NCBI GenBank assembly: GCA_030844625.1
Contig: JAUUNJ010000004.1
Location: forward strand, 1 to 29,930
DNA: 29,930 bases
Direction of reading: 5' to 3'
Source of the DNA: Roseburia sp.
Lineage (GTDB): Bacteria > Bacillota > Clostridia > Lachnospirales > Lachnospiraceae
In this document: in pieces, positions 15,535 through 26,100 of the stretch
Numbering within the stretch: the first letter of the stretch is position 1
Layout: each line of letters starts with the position of its first letter
Made by a program: the position numbers and the translations under genes
The notes under the pieces: model-generated
What the model saw: only the letters and a program-made list of their open reading frames with translations
What the model was told of the DNA's origin: nothing
The model's database searches: none

Positions 15535-15738
15535 ATGGCAGAAGCAGCTAAGAAGCAGAATCGCATTAAAACCTGGTGGACAGGTTTAAAGGCTGAATTT
15601 TCAAAAATTATCTGGCCGACAAAAACAACTATTGTTAAGCAGACTGTTGTTGTTGTAATTATCACAATTATTGTGGGAATTCTTATTAGCATTATTGATA
15701 ATATCATTCAGTTTGGATTGGATAGAATTATTGGTTAA
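15535..15738 (+). CDS. secE: Preprotein translocase subunit SecE
   Basis: SecE clamps SecY in the membrane and is essential for Sec protein export. The 67-residue short form, usual outside proteobacteria, has an amphipathic stretch TWWTGLKAEFSKIIWPTK with the conserved K-x-I-x-W-P signature, then one membrane helix (VVVVIITIIVGILISIID). ATG 15535 is taken because GGAGGG (15522-15527) lies 7 bases before it; an in-frame ATG at 15520 would include that Shine-Dalgarno. Confidence 0.95.
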   Translation: MAEAAKKQNRIKTWWTGLKAEFSKIIWPTKTTIVKQTVVVVIITIIVGILISIIDNIIQFGLDRIIG

Positions 15739-15764
15739 TAAGAAAAATAATAAGAGGTGATTAA

Positions 15765-16283
15765 ATGTCAGAAGCAAATTGGTACGTTGTTCATACCTAT
15801 TCAGGTTATGAGAATAAAGTTAAGACTAATATTGAGCAAACAATTGAAAACAGAAAATTGCAGGATCAGATATTAGAAGTATCAGTACCTACTCAGGAAG
15901 TTGTTGAATTAAAGAATGGCGTAAGAAAAGTTTCTGAGAAAAAACTTTTCCCTGGATATGTGCTTATTAACATGGTTATGAATGATGACACATGGTATGT
16001 GGTAAGAAATACCAGAGGCGTTACGGGGTTTGTAGGTCCGGGATCCAAACCGGTACCACTTACTGATACTGAAATGCTCACTTTAGGAATTAAAACAGAA
16101 AAGATCAATGTTGAGTTTGAAGTGGGAGATATGGTTGCAGTCATTGGCGGTGTTTGGGCAGGAACAGCTGGCCAGGTTAAGCGTATTGACGAAAGCAGAC
16201 AGACTGTCACAATTAATGTGGACATGTTTGGAAGAGAAACTCCGGTAGAATTGAACTTTACCGAAGTGAAAAAAATGAATTAA
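15765..16283 (+). CDS. nusG: Transcription termination/antitermination factor NusG
   Basis: NusG binds the RNA polymerase clamp and controls pausing and, in other bacteria, coupling to ribosomes. The 172-residue protein has the NGN domain (NWYVVHTYSGYENKVK near the start, EKKLFPGYVLINM, WYVVRNTRGVTGFVG) and a C-terminal KOW domain (FEVGDMVAVIGGVWAGTAG onwards, ending VELNFTEVKKM). The length and both domains are canonical. The ribosome-binding site is AGAGGTGA. The 134-base gap to rplK holds a hairpin and an L1-like operator. Confidence 0.97.
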   Translation: MSEANWYVVHTYSGYENKVKTNIEQTIENRKLQDQILEVSVPTQEVVELKNGVRKVSEKKLFPGYVLINMVMNDDTWYVVRNTRGVTGFVGPGSKPVPLTDTEMLTLGIKTEKINVEFEVGDMVAVIGGVWAGTAGQVKRIDESRQTVTINVDMFGRETPVELNFTEVKKMN

Positions 16284-16349
16284 GACCGTAAGGTTTTAAG
16301 AGAATACACGAGGAAGCTTTTTGTTTTCGATCGGTATTCATAGAAGAAT

Positions 16350-16370
16350 GTTTTGCGGTGCACGCAAAGC
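16350..16370 (+). promoter_or_regulatory. Hairpin beside the rplK operator
   Basis: TTTGCG (16352-16357) pairs with CGCAAA (16363-16368), extended by G-U and G-C pairs at the base, around a GTGCA loop. It ends 1 base before the L1-like operator and may stack on it or hold it exposed. Confidence 0.4.
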
Positions 16371-16371
16371 A

Positions 16372-16397
16372 GTGGGAGGGATTCCCGATAATACCAC
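16372..16397 (+). promoter_or_regulatory. L1-type translational operator before rplK
   Basis: The 26-nt element starts GTGGGAGGG and ends GATAATACCAC. GTGG pairs with CCAC; an inner GGG/CCC pairs; between them lies an asymmetric loop with GA on one side and GATAATA on the other. The two flanks match the L1-binding region of bacterial 23S rRNA, which has GGTGGGAGG on one strand and AAATACCACC on the other (from memory of E. coli). It ends 5 bases before the rplK Shine-Dalgarno (16403-16408). L1 repressing its own operon through an rRNA-like mRNA site is established in E. coli and archaea. Confidence 0.72.
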
Positions 16398-16417
16398 AAT
16401 TTAGGAGGTGCCCAAAA

Positions 16418-16843
16418 ATGGCAAAAAAAGTAGAAGGTTACATTAAATTGCAGATTGAAGCTGGCAAAGCAACACCAGCTCCACCAGTTGGTCCAGCACT
16501 TGGACAGCATGGATTAAACATCGTTCAGTTCACAAAGGACTTCAACGCAAGAACGGCTGATCAGCCGGGAATGATTATTCCGGTTGTCATCACAGTTTAT
16601 CAGGATAAGAGTTTTAGTTTCATAACAAAGACTCCACCTGCAGCAGTATTATTAAAGAAGGCTTGCAAGATTCAGAAGGGCGCAGGCAATTCCATTAAAG
16701 AAACTGTTGCCACAATTTCTAAAGCTGATTTACAGCAGATTGCAGAAACAAAGATGCAGGATTTAAATGCAGCTTCCCTTGAAGCAGCAATGAGCATGAT
16801 TGCCGGTACAGCAAGAAGTATGGGAATCAAAGTTGAAGACTAA
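16418..16843 (+). CDS. rplK: 50S ribosomal protein uL11
   Basis: The 141-residue protein has the exact usual length of L11, which binds the GTPase centre of 23S rRNA. The N-terminus has [20 protein letters not shown] and [11 protein letters not shown] with the conserved proline-rich linker; the C-terminal RNA-binding domain includes [18 protein letters not shown] and [15 protein letters not shown] 16418 follows AGGAGG by 9 bases. The upstream in-frame GTG at 16358 would run through the operator and is rejected. Confidence 0.97.
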   Translation: MAKKVEGYIKLQIEAGKATPAPPVGPALGQHGLNIVQFTKDFNARTADQPGMIIPVVITVYQDKSFSFITKTPPAAVLLKKACKIQKGAGNSIKETVATISKADLQQIAETKMQDLNAASLEAAMSMIAGTARSMGIKVED

Positions 16844-16865
16844 TCAAAAAAATGAATTGAAAAAA

Positions 16866-16891
16866 GTGGGAGGTATATCCGTTAATACCAC
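16866..16891 (+). promoter_or_regulatory. Second L1-type operator before rplA
   Basis: A 26-nt element, identical at 22 of 26 positions to the one at 16372-16397, starts GTGGGAGGT and ends GTTAATACCAC. The outer GTGG/CCAC stem and the asymmetric loop are kept; the inner stem is only GG/CC. It ends 1 base before the AGGAGG of rplA (16893-16898), so a bound protein would cover the ribosome-binding site. Confidence 0.72.
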
Positions 16892-16903
16892 TAGGAGGTT
16901 TAA

Positions 16904-17602
16904 ATGAAAAGAGGAAAGAAATATACAGATGCAGCTAAATTAATTGATAGAGCTGTTCAGTATGACACAGAGGAAGCTATTTCTTTAGTAAAGAAAGCGG
17001 CAGTTGCAAAATTTGATGAAACAATAGAATGTCACATCAGAACAGGTTGTGACGGACGTCACGCAGATCAGCAGATCCGTGGTGCTGTTGTATTACCGAA
17101 TGGTACAGGTAAGACTGTAAGAGTTTTAGTATTTGCAAAAGGTGCAAAGGCAGACGAAGCTCAGGCAGCAGGCGCAGATTTTGTTGGCGGAGATGAATTA
17201 ATACCAAAGATTCAGAATGATGGATGGTTAGATTTTGACGTTGTTGTTGCTACACCAGACATGATGGGCGTTGTTGGTAGACTTGGTCGTGTACTTGGAC
17301 CAAAGGGCTTAATGCCTAACCCAAAAGCAGGTACAGTTACTATGGACGTTACAAAAGCTATTAATGATATCAAGGCTGGTAAAATTGAATACAGACTTGA
17401 CAAGGCTAATATTGTTCACGTTCCGGTTGGTAAGGCTTCATTTACAGAAGAACAGTTAACTGAAAACTTTAACGCACTTATGGATGCTATTAACAAGGCT
17501 AAGCCGGCAGCAGTTAAGGGTGCATATCTTAAGACAGTTACTCTTACTTCAACAATGGGACCTGGCGTTAAAGTTAATGTTACAAAGTTAACAAATGCAT
17601 AA
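16904..17602 (+). CDS. rplA: 50S ribosomal protein uL1
   Basis: The 232-residue protein forms the L1 stalk that helps release deacylated tRNA, and in many prokaryotes it represses its own mRNA. Conserved stretches are [67 protein letters not shown] and [11 protein letters not shown], with the usual two-domain order and length. AGGAGG lies 5 bases before the ATG and abuts the second L1-like operator. A new promoter follows the stop by 83 bases. Confidence 0.97.
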   Translation: MKRGKKYTDAAKLIDRAVQYDTEEAISLVKKAAVAKFDETIECHIRTGCDGRHADQQIRGAVVLPNGTGKTVRVLVFAKGAKADEAQAAGADFVGGDELIPKIQNDGWLDFDVVVATPDMMGVVGRLGRVLGPKGLMPNPKAGTVTMDVTKAINDIKAGKIEYRLDKANIVHVPVGKASFTEEQLTENFNALMDAINKAKPAAVKGAYLKTVTLTSTMGPGVKVNVTKLTNA

Positions 17603-17685
17603 GACATTGACGAAGTGATTCGTTTATGTAATCAATCAAATAGGGGCTTATAAAGGTGAAAAAGAAAAATTTATAGGTAATTTGA

Positions 17686-17714
17686 TTGACAATAAAAATT
17701 TAGTGTGCTATTAT
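17686..17714 (+). promoter_or_regulatory. Strong rplJL promoter
   Basis: Perfect TTGACA (17686-17691), a 17-bp spacer and TATTAT (17709-17714) with a TGC extension. The -35 overlaps the right arm of a 9-bp inverted repeat (CAATCAAAT at 17633-17641 with ATTTGATTG at 17680-17688). Transcription would start near 17721, just before the L10 leader. Confidence 0.85.
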
Positions 17715-17732
17715 GCACAAGTGGTTTAATAC

Positions 17733-17845
17733 CAATTGCCGAAGACAGTAGGTTTTACAACAGGGAGCAACCCGTCATAGATGGAAGACTGCTGATTGAT
17801 TGTTGTAAAGTAAGAACACGTAACGTCGCCTACCGAGGAATGGAT
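17733..17845 (+). ncRNA. L10 leader (rplJL autoregulatory RNA)
   Basis: The sequence has hallmarks of the ribosomal protein L10 leader: CCGAAGACAGTAGG near 17739, a purine-rich internal region, and the partner CGCCTACCGAGG near 17827, with CAGTAGG pairing to CCTACCG. The leader binds the L10-L7/L12 complex and reduces rplJL expression, shown in E. coli and in B. subtilis by attenuation (established knowledge). It lies between the rplJL promoter and the terminator hairpin at 17902. The remaining bases of the 408-base gap (17603-18010) hold only these elements and a short A/T-rich stretch. Confidence 0.88.
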
Positions 17846-17901
17846 GGTTATTATGCGAAGGGAATACTTTATTAAAGTTTTTCGTCATAATAAAAGCTTA
17901 C

Positions 17902-17934
17902 AACACCTCTCTGTTTCGGCGGAGAGGTGTTCTT
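17902..17934 (+). terminator. Attenuator-type terminator in the rplJL leader
   Basis: AACACCTCTC (17902-17911) pairs perfectly with GAGAGGTGTT (17922-17931), extended inward by a G-U and a G-C pair, followed by CTTA. It lies after the L10 leader and before rplJ, where B. subtilis also has a terminator controlled by L10-L12 binding. The T tract is short. Confidence 0.75.
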
Positions 17935-18010
17935 ATACATTTTATGTATGAAGGATATTCGGCGTAATGTTTGGTTGCAGACCTAATTTTAATAAGGAGG
18001 CAAAACATTC

Positions 18011-18505
18011 ATGGCAAAAGTAGAGTTAAAGAAACCTATCGTAGAAGAGATTTCAGAATTACTCAACGGTGCTGCTACAGCAGTAGTAGTTGACTACCGT
18101 GGACTTACTGTTGCTGAAGACACAGATCTTCGTAAGCAGTTAAGAGAAGCAGGTGTTGTATACAAAGTATACAAGAACACAATGATTAATTTTGCAATCA
18201 AAGATACAGAGTTTGCAGATTTAGCTCAGCATCTTGAAGGACCAACAGCTCTTGCAGTTTGTAAAGATGATGCTACTGCAGCAGCCAGAGTATTGGCTAA
18301 ATTCGCTAAGACAGCAGAAGCATTAGAAATCAAAGGCGGTATAGTTGATGGAACTTACTATGATGCAGCAGGAATTGCACAGATTGCATCTATTCCATCA
18401 AGAGAAGTGCTTCTCTCCAAATTACTTGGATCAATGCAGTCACCAGTTACAAACTTCGCTCGTGTTATTAAGCAGATTGCTGAAAAGAACGAAGAAGTTG
18501 CATAA
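18011..18505 (+). CDS. rplJ: 50S ribosomal protein uL10
   Basis: The 164-residue protein anchors the L7/L12 dimers in the ribosomal stalk. The N-terminal rRNA-binding domain has EEISELLNGAATAVVVDYRG, TDLRKQLREAGVVYKVYKNT and the motif LEGPTALAV; the C-terminal helix that carries L12 dimers begins around SREVLLSKLLGSMQSPVTNF. The length is normal. AAGGAGG (17994-18000) lies 10 bases before ATG. Expression is probably controlled by the leader and terminator upstream. Confidence 0.96.
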   Translation: MAKVELKKPIVEEISELLNGAATAVVVDYRGLTVAEDTDLRKQLREAGVVYKVYKNTMINFAIKDTEFADLAQHLEGPTALAVCKDDATAAARVLAKFAKTAEALEIKGGIVDGTYYDAAGIAQIASIPSREVLLSKLLGSMQSPVTNFARVIKQIAEKNEEVA

Positions 18506-18637
18506 GTTGTGCTAATTGCAAAACAGGTAATTGCGTTATCTGGCGTAACAGAACTGAAGTGCAAGGCACGGATTTGTGCAGATGGAAACATCAAAAACAA
18601 AGAATTATAATTTGAATTTAAATGGAGGAAATTAACA

Positions 18638-19003
18638 ATGACAACAGCAGAAATCATTGAAGTAATCAAAGGATTAACAGTTTTAGAATTAAATGACCTT
18701 GTAAAGGCATGTGAAGAAGAATTTGGCGTATCTGCAGCAGCAGGTGTTGTAGTTGCAGCAGCAGGCGGAGACGCAGCAGCAGCAGAAGAAAAGACAGAAT
18801 TTGATGTAGAATTAACAGAAATCGGTGATCAGAAAGTTAAGGTTATCAAGGCTGTTAAGGATGCAACAGGTTTAGGACTTAAGGAAGCTAAGGAAGTAGT
18901 TGACAACGCTCCTAAGGTAGTTAAGGAAGGCGTTTCTAAGGACGAAGCTGAAGCTCTTAAGAAGCAGTTAGAAGAAGTTGGCGCAGTTGTAACACTTAAA
19001 TAA
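18638..19003 (+). CDS. rplL: 50S ribosomal protein bL12 (L7/L12)
   Basis: The 121-residue stalk protein is present in several copies per ribosome and recruits translation factors. It has the N-terminal dimerisation domain ([20 protein letters not shown]), an Ala/Gly-rich hinge (about residues 33-50) and the conserved C-terminal domain with [28 protein letters not shown] and [26 protein letters not shown] precedes the ATG. It lies 132 bases after rplJ, and a strong terminator follows. Confidence 0.97.
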   Translation: MTTAEIIEVIKGLTVLELNDLVKACEEEFGVSAAAGVVVAAAGGDAAAAEEKTEFDVELTEIGDQKVKVIKAVKDATGLGLKEAKEVVDNAPKVVKEGVSKDEAEALKKQLEEVGAVVTLK

Positions 19004-19032
19004 TTATTAAAGCCATACTTTTTGGAAATGTA

Positions 19033-19074
19033 AAGGTCTAGCGGAAAGTTATTTTCTGCCAGGCCTTTTTTGCT
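19033..19074 (+). terminator. Intrinsic terminator after rplL
   Basis: A 13-14 bp interrupted stem (AAGGTCT with AGGCCTT, then GCGGAAA with TTTCTGC through small bulges) is followed by TTTTTTGC and a further T run. It separates rplJL from rpoBC. Confidence 0.85.
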
Positions 19075-19122
19075 TTTTTGAAGAAAGTTTTTGTGCTGAT
19101 TGACAGGAATTCAATTTTATTC

Positions 19123-19151
19123 TTGACACTTATTTCCAAAAGTGTTATAGT
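19123..19151 (+). promoter_or_regulatory. Strong rpoBC promoter
   Basis: Perfect TTGACA (19123-19128), a 17-bp spacer and TATAGT (19146-19151) with a TGT extension. The predicted leader of about 137 nt starts near 19158 and contains a small hairpin GGGTG/CGCCC (19175-19189) followed by TTTTT. Confidence 0.88.
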
Positions 19152-19174
19152 AAAATTTGCTACGCCGTAGTGAT

Positions 19175-19194
19175 GGGTGAATTGCGCCCTTTTT
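19175..19194 (+). terminator. Possible small attenuator hairpin in the rpoB leader
   Basis: A 5-bp stem (GGGTG with CGCCC, one pair being T-G) with an AATTG loop is followed directly by five T. It is too short to be a strong terminator but lies about 20 nt into the transcript. Confidence 0.3.
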
Positions 19195-19294
19195 GCGGTG
19201 AAAAGTGCTTGATTTTCTTGATAAAACGCTAAAAAACTTAAGAAAATTAAGAAAAATATAGCAAAAAACTTATAAAATAAAGACAAGGAGTGGA

Positions 19295-22200
19295 ATGTCA
19301 ATGGAGAAGAACAGAATTCGCCCTGTTAAAGCGGGAAAAGGCATACGTATGAGCTATTCCAGACAGAAAGAAGTTTTAGGAATGCCTAATCTTATTGAAG
19401 TTCAGAGAGACTCATATGACTGGTTCCTGACTACAGGTCTTAAGGAGGTACTTGAAGATATATCTCCTATTGAAGACTATGGTCAGAACTTAAGCCTTGA
19501 GTTTGTTGACTTTAAGTTATGTGAGGAAGACAAGAAGTACACAATTGAAGAGTGTAAAGAAAGAGATGCAACTTATGCTGCGCCTTTAAAGGTTAAAGTA
19601 AGACTTCACAATAAGGAAACAGGTGAATTTACGGAACATGATATTTTCATGGGTGATTTACCACTTATGACAGAGACTGGTACATTTGTTATCAATGGAG
19701 CGGAACGTGTTATCGTAAGCCAGTTAGTTCGTTCGCCGGGTATCTACTATGTTATCGCACATGATAAGGTAGGTAAGGAATTATACACATCGCAGGTAAT
19801 TCCGAACAGAGGTGCATGGTTAGAATACGAGACAGATTCAAATGATATATTCTATGTTCGTGTAGACAGAACAAGAAAGGTTCCTGTTACAGTGCTTGTA
19901 AGAGCTTTAGGTGTTGGAACTAATGCTGAAATTACTGAATTATTCGGTGAAGAAGAAAAGCTTACAGCCACATTTGAAAAGGACCCAAGTACAAACTACG
20001 AAGAAGGTCTTCTGGAACTTTATAAGAAGATCCGTCCGGGTGAACCGCTCAGTGTGGACAGTGCGGAGTCTATTATTGCCGGAATGTTCTTTGATGCAAA
20101 GCGATATGATCTTGCCAGAGTTGGTCGTTATAAGTACAACAAGAAGCTGGCATATAAAAACAGAATTAAGGGCCATATTCTTGCAGAAGATGTTATTGAC
20201 ATGACAACTGGCGAAGTGCTTGCAGAGGCAGGTACTACTGTATCGGAAGAACTTGCCGTTAAGATTCAGAATGCGGCTGTTCCGTCTGTAATGATTCAGA
20301 CAGATACAAAGAATGAAAAAGTTCTTTCTAATATGGCGGTTGATATTTCGGCATATGTTGATTTTGATTGTAAGGAATTGGGAGTTAATGAGGATGTTTA
20401 TTATCCTGTGCTTGCGGAAATCCTTGAAGAGAATCAAAGTGAGGAAGAGTTAAAAGATGCAATTAAGAGACGTGTCCATGAACTGATTCCAAAGCATATT
20501 ACAAAAGAAGATATATTTGCATCAATCAACTATTGTATGAATATTGAGTACGGAATTGGTACTCAGGATGATATTGACCACTTGGGAAACAGACGTATCC
20601 GTGCAGTAGGCGAATTACTCCAGAACCAGTACAGAATAGGTCTTTCAAGAATGGAAAGAGTTGTTCGCGAGAGAATGACCACTCAGGATTTGGAAGGCGT
20701 TTCTCCACAGACATTAATTAATATAAAACCAGTAACGGCAGCAGTTAAGGAATTCTTTGGAAGTTCCCAGTTGTCACAGTTTATGGATCAGAATAACCCT
20801 CTTGGTGAGTTGACACATAAGAGACGTTTATCCGCTTTAGGACCTGGTGGTCTTTCAAGGGACCGTGCCGGATTCGAAGTTCGAGACGTTCACTATACTC
20901 ACTACGGAAGAATGTGTCCGATCGAGACACCTGAAGGACCTAACATCGGTCTGATTAACTCATTTGCTTCTTTTGCAAGATTAGATGAGTATGGATTTGT
21001 TGAGGCTCCTTACAGAGTTGTTGACAAGTCAGACCCTGCCAATCCAAGAGTAACAGATGAGGTTATTTATCTTACAGCGGATGAGGAAGATAATTATACA
21101 GTAGCACAGGCTAACGAGCCGTTGGATGAAGAGGGGTATTTTGTAAACAATAATGTTTCAGGACGTTTCAGAGAAGAAACATCACAGTTTGATAAGAAGA
21201 GAATTGACCTTATGGACGTTTCTCCAAGAATGGTATTTTCCGTTGCTACATCAATGATTCCGTTTTTACAGAACGATGATGCGAACCGTGCCCTGATGGG
21301 ATCAAACATGCAGCGTCAGGCAGTTCCCCTTATGACAACAGAAGCGCCTGTTGTTGGTACAGGAATGGAAGCAAAGGCAGCAGTAGACTCAGGAGTCTGC
21401 GTTGTGGCAAAACGTGCCGGTGTTGTTGAGCGTTCTACATCAAAGGAGATTACGCTCAGATATGATGATAATGGAGAAAAAGAAACATATAAGCTTATTA
21501 AGTTCTCAAGAAGTAACCAGAGTAACTGCTACAACCAGAGAGCAATTGTATTTAAGGGTGATCACGTGGAAGCGGGAGAAGTTATTGCCGATGGTGCATC
21601 TACATCTAATGGTGAAATAGCACTTGGTAAAAATCCATTGATCGGTTTCATGACGTGGGAAGGTTATAACTACGAGGATGCTGTACTCCTCAGTGAAAGA
21701 TTAGTTCAGGATGATGTTTATACATCCATTCATATAGAAGAATACGAGACAGAGGCAAGAGATACCAAGTTGGGACCGGAAGAAATTACAAATGACGTTC
21801 CGGGTGTTGGTGATGAAGCACGTAAAGACCTGGATGAGAGAGGTATTATTAGAATTGGTGCTGAGGTTCGTGCAGGTGATATTCTTGTTGGTAAGGTTAC
21901 ACCTAAGGGTGAAACAGAACTTACTCCGGAAGAGAGACTCCTTAGAGCTATTTTTGGAGAAAAGGCAAGAGAAGTAAGAGACACATCACTTAAGGTTCCT
22001 CATGGTGAGTCAGGTATCATTGTTGACGCAAAAGTATTTAAGAGAGAAAACGGAGATGAACTTGCTCCGGGCGTAAACGAATCAGTTCGTATTTATATTG
22101 CCCAGAAGAGAAAGATTTCCGTTGGTGATAAGATGGCTGGTCGTCATGGTAACAAGGGTGTGGTTTCCCGTGTATTACCGGTAGAAGACATGCCATTCCT

Positions 22201-23131
22201 TCCGAACGGACGTCCGCTTGACATTGTACTGAATCCATTGGGCGTACCTTCCCGTATGAACATTGGTCAGGTCCTTGAAATACATTTAAGTCTTGCAGCA
22301 AAGGTATTAGGCTTTAATATTGCCACACCTGTATTTGACGGCGCAGACGAGTTTGATATTATGGATACTCTTGAACTTGCCAACGATTATGCAAATACAG
22401 AATGGGAAGACTTCCAGGCTAAGTACAAAGACACATTGAGACCAGAGGTTATGGAATATCTTGGAGAACATCTTGACCACAGAGAAGAGTGGAAGGGTGT
22501 TCCGATTGCAAGAGACGGTAAGGTAAGACTGAGAGATGGTAGAACAGGTGATTATTTTGACAGCCCTGTTACTATCGGATTCATGCATTACCTGAAACTC
22601 CATCACCTTGTTGACGATAAAATTCATGCCCGTTCTACAGGTCCTTACTCCTTAGTAACCCAGCAGCCACTTGGTGGTAAAGCTCAGTTCGGTGGACAGA
22701 GATTTGGTGAAATGGAAGTCTGGGCACTGGAAGCTTACGGTGCATCATACACATTACAGGAAATTCTTACAGTGAAGTCCGATGACGTTGTAGGACGTGT
22801 TAAGACATACGAAGCAATTATTAAGGGTGAAAACATCCCTCAGCCGGGAATTCCTGAATCATTTAAGGTTCTCATTAAGGAACTTCAGTCATTGGCACTT
22901 GATGTTAAGGTGTTGGATGAAAATGACAATGAAGTAGAATTGAAGGAGAGCACAGATTACGGCGAAACAAACTTTAATGCAATTTTGAACAGTGATAAGA
23001 ATTACAGTTCCAATAAAGAAGACAGTCGTGCTTTTGAACAGGCAGGCTATCAGACACAGGAATTCGTTGGTGAAGAACTTCAGACCGTTGATGCTGATGG
23101 AAATGCAGCAGAAGCCGGAACGGAAGAATAA
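19295..23131 (+). CDS. rpoB: DNA-directed RNA polymerase subunit beta
   Basis: The 1278-residue protein is a full-length beta subunit. Landmarks are [20 protein letters not shown] near the start, [18 protein letters not shown], and the rifampicin pocket around residues 493-520 ([20 protein letters not shown], then [10 protein letters not shown]). The usual drug-contact residues there are wild type, so no rifampicin resistance is evident. Further on are [27 protein letters not shown] and [20 protein letters not shown] at the C-terminus. An acidic, variable tail follows. AAGGAG (19285-19290) precedes two possible starts: ATG 19295, 4 bases away, and ATG 19301, 10 bases away. The second has better spacing and also matches the usual MEKNRIRP opening; both give the same product but for two residues. 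rpoC follows after 21 bases. Confidence 0.97.
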   Translation: MSMEKNRIRPVKAGKGIRMSYSRQKEVLGMPNLIEVQRDSYDWFLTTGLKEVLEDISPIEDYGQNLSLEFVDFKLCEEDKKYTIEECKERDATYAAPLKVKVRLHNKETGEFTEHDIFMGDLPLMTETGTFVINGAERVIVSQLVRSPGIYYVIAHDKVGKELYTSQVIPNRGAWLEYETDSNDIFYVRVDRTRKVPVTVLVRALGVGTNAEITELFGEEEKLTATFEKDPSTNYEEGLLELYKKIRPGEPLSVDSAESIIAGMFFDAKRYDLARVGRYKYNKKLAYKNRIKGHILAEDVIDMTTGEVLAEAGTTVSEELAVKIQNAAVPSVMIQTDTKNEKVLSNMAVDISAYVDFDCKELGVNEDVYYPVLAEILEENQSEEELKDAIKRRVHELIPKHITKEDIFASINYCMNIEYGIGTQDDIDHLGNRRIRAVGELLQNQYRIGLSRMERVVRERMTTQDLEGVSPQTLINIKPVTAAVKEFFGSSQLSQFMDQNNPLGELTHKRRLSALGPGGLSRDRAGFEVRDVHYTHYGRMCPIETPEGPNIGLINSFASFARLDEYGFVEAPYRVVDKSDPANPRVTDEVIYLTADEEDNYTVAQANEPLDEEGYFVNNNVSGRFREETSQFDKKRIDLMDVSPRMVFSVATSMIPFLQNDDANRALMGSNMQRQAVPLMTTEAPVVGTGMEAKAAVDSGVCVVAKRAGVVERSTSKEITLRYDDNGEKETYKLIKFSRSNQSNCYNQRAIVFKGDHVEAGEVIADGASTSNGEIALGKNPLIGFMTWEGYNYEDAVLLSERLVQDDVYTSIHIEEYETEARDTKLGPEEITNDVPGVGDEARKDLDERGIIRIGAEVRAGDILVGKVTPKGETELTPEERLLRAIFGEKAREVRDTSLKVPHGESGIIVDAKVFKRENGDELAPGVNESVRIYIAQKRKISVGDKMAGRHGNKGVVSRVLPVEDMPFLPNGRPLDIVLNPLGVPSRMNIGQVLEIHLSLAAKVLGFNIATPVFDGADEFDIMDTLELANDYANTEWEDFQAKYKDTLRPEVMEYLGEHLDHREEWKGVPIARDGKVRLRDGRTGDYFDSPVTIGFMHYLKLHHLVDDKIHARSTGPYSLVTQQPLGGKAQFGGQRFGEMEVWALEAYGASYTLQEILTVKSDDVVGRVKTYEAIIKGENIPQPGIPESFKVLIKELQSLALDVKVLDENDNEVELKESTDYGETNFNAILNSDKNYSSNKEDSRAFEQAGYQTQEFVGEELQTVDADGNAAEAGTEE

Positions 23132-23152
23132 TAGGAGAAGGGAGATTTGATC

Positions 23153-26100
23153 ATGGCAGACAATAACGTTAGTGAACAGGTATCATTTGACAAAATCAAA
23201 ATCGGTCTTGCATCACCTGATAAAATCAGGGAATGGTCAAGAGGCGAAGTTACAAAGCCTGAAACAATTAACTACAGAACATTAAAGCCTGAAAAGGATG
23301 GTCTGTTCTGTGAAAAGATTTTTGGACCAAGCAAAGACTGGGAATGTCATTGTGGTAAATATAAGAAAATCAGATATAAAGGTGTAGTCTGTGACAGATG
23401 TGGCGTTGAAGTTACAAAAGCCAGCGTTCGTAGAGAACGTATGGGAAGTGTTGAACTCGCTACTCCTGTATCGCATATCTGGTATTTTAAAGGTATCCCT
23501 TCAAGAATGGGATTAATCCTTGATATTTCACCAAGGGTTTTAGAGAAAGTTTTATATTTTGCTTCTTATATCGTACTTGATCCAATGGACACAACATTAG
23601 ATTATAAACAGGTACTGACAGAGAAGGAATTCAGAGAAGCTTATGATGAATTTGAAGGCAAATTCAGAGTGGGTATGGGTGCTGAGGCAATCAAAGAACT
23701 TCTCATGGCAATTGACCTTGACAAGGAAGCAGAGGCATTAAAAGAAGAATTATTCGAGGCTACAGGACAGAAGAAAGCAAAAATCGTAAAAAGACTGGAA
23801 GTTTTTGAAGCATTCAGAAGTTCAGGAAACAGACCTGAATGGATGATTATGGATGTTATTCCGGTAATACCACCGGATTTAAGACCTATGGTCCAGTTAG
23901 ACGGTGGAAGATTTGCAACCTCTGATTTAAACGATTTATATAGAAGAATTATTAACAGAAACAATCGTCTGAAACGACTTCTTGAGTTAGGTGCTCCGGA
24001 AATTATTGTAAGAAATGAAAAGAGAATGCTTCAGGAAGCTGTTGACGCATTGATTGATAATGGAAGAAGAGGAAGAGCTGTAACTGGTCCTGGTAACAGA
24101 GCACTGAAATCATTATCAGATATGCTTAAGGGTAAGCAGGGACGTTTCCGCCAGAACTTACTTGGTAAGCGTGTTGACTACTCAGGACGTTCCGTTATCG
24201 TTGTAGGACCGGAACTTAAAATTTACCAGTGTGGTCTTCCAAAAGAAATGGCAATCGAATTATTCAAGCCATTTGTAATGAAAGAATTAGTTGCAAACGG
24301 TACAGCACACAATATTAAGAGTGCTAAGAAGATGGTAGAAAGACTTCAGACAGAAGTTTGGGATGTACTGGAAGATGTAATTAAAGAACATCCGGTTATG
24401 TTAAACCGTGCCCCTACACTTCACAGACTTGGTATTCAGGCATTTGAGCCAATTCTTGTGGAAGGTAAGGCAATTAAACTTCATCCATTGGTATGTACAG
24501 CGTTCAATGCCGACTTTGACGGTGACCAGATGGCTGTCCATCTTCCACTTTCCGTGGAAGCGCAGGCAGAATGTAGATTCCTTCTGCTTTCACCGAACAA
24601 CCTTTTGAAACCATCGGATGGTGCACCGGTAGCCGTTCCTTCACAGGATATGGTGCTTGGTATTTACTATCTTACAATGGATAAGATGGTTGATTATACG
24701 AATGATGAGGAAATAGCATCAAAGGTTTCAGCGAAAGATAAGACATATAGTTCTGATGATGAGATTATGACAGATTTGGATGAGGGCAAGATTGGAGCTC
24801 ATGATCTTATAAAATATCAGTCAGATGACAGAGTTGTAATCTGTCAGGCGGTTGATGTACTGGGACATTATTTTAGTGATGTGAATCAGGCAATTCTGGC
24901 ATATGAGAACGGTGAAATCTCACTGCATCAGAGAATCAGGGTTAAGAGAACAGTATTTAATGGTCAGGGTAAGGAAGTTACCGGAATTATAGATACTACA
25001 CTGGGACGTTGTCTCTTTAATGAAATCCTTCCACAGGATTTAGGGTTTGTTAAGAGAGAAACAGATGAGGATTATCTGAAGCTTGAAGTAGAATTTCATG
25101 TTGGAAAGAAGCAGTTAAAACAGATTCTTGAAAAGGTTATTAATAACCATGGCGCCACAAAAACTGCAGAAGTTCTTGATAATATCAAGGCTATGGGATA
25201 TAAGTACTCAACAAGAGCTGCTATGACAGTTTCTATTTCAGATATGACTGTACCTGCAGCAAAGAAGCAGATTCTTTCAGATGCAGAAAGCACAGTTGAT
25301 GAAATCACAAAGCATTACCGCCGTGGTTTCTTAACAGATGAAGAAAGATATAAAGAAGTTATTGAGACATGGCAGGCAGCTGATAATGAAATTACAAGTG
25401 CTCTGCTTGGTGGTCTTGATAAATATAATAACATCTTTATGATGGCCGATTCAGGTGCCCGTGGTTCTGACAAGCAGATTAAGCAGCTTGCCGGAATGCG
25501 TGGATTGATGGCAGATACAACAGGTAAGACAATTGAACTTCCTATTAAGTCAAACTTCCGTGAGGGTCTTGACGTACTGGAATACTTTATTTCAGCTCAC
25601 GGTGCTCGTAAGGGTCTGTCAGATACAGCTCTTAGAACAGCCGATTCAGGATACCTTACAAGAAGACTTGTTGACGTTTCACAGGAACTGATTATTCATA
25701 ATATTGATTGTTGTGAAGGAAAATCAATTCCATATATGGAAATTGAAGCACTGGTAGACGGCAGTGAAGTGATTGAAAGCCTGGAAGAGAGAATTACAGG
25801 AAGAACCGCTGCAGAATCAATGTATGATGCAGATGGAAATATGATTGTTAAAGCAAATCATATGATTACACCGAAACGTGCAGCTAAGATTGTTGCAACA
25901 GGTGTAGAGAAGGTTAAGATTAGAACAATTCTTACATGTAAGTCCCACGTAGGTGTATGTGCTAAATGTTATGGCGCAAACATGGCTACAGGACAGAGAG
26001 TTCAGGTTGGTGAAGCTGTTGGTATTATCGCAGCACAGTCAATCGGTGAGCCGGGAACACAGCTTACTATGAGAACTTTCCATACTGGTGGTGTTGCCGG

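Noticed and set aside
16358..16417. GTG start extending L11
   Set aside because: It would read through the hairpin, the L1-like operator and the Shine-Dalgarno; L11 starts at 16418 with its usual length.
18506..18637. Regulatory RNA between rplJ and rplL
   Set aside because: Only 4-bp inverted repeats are visible, within chance for this composition.
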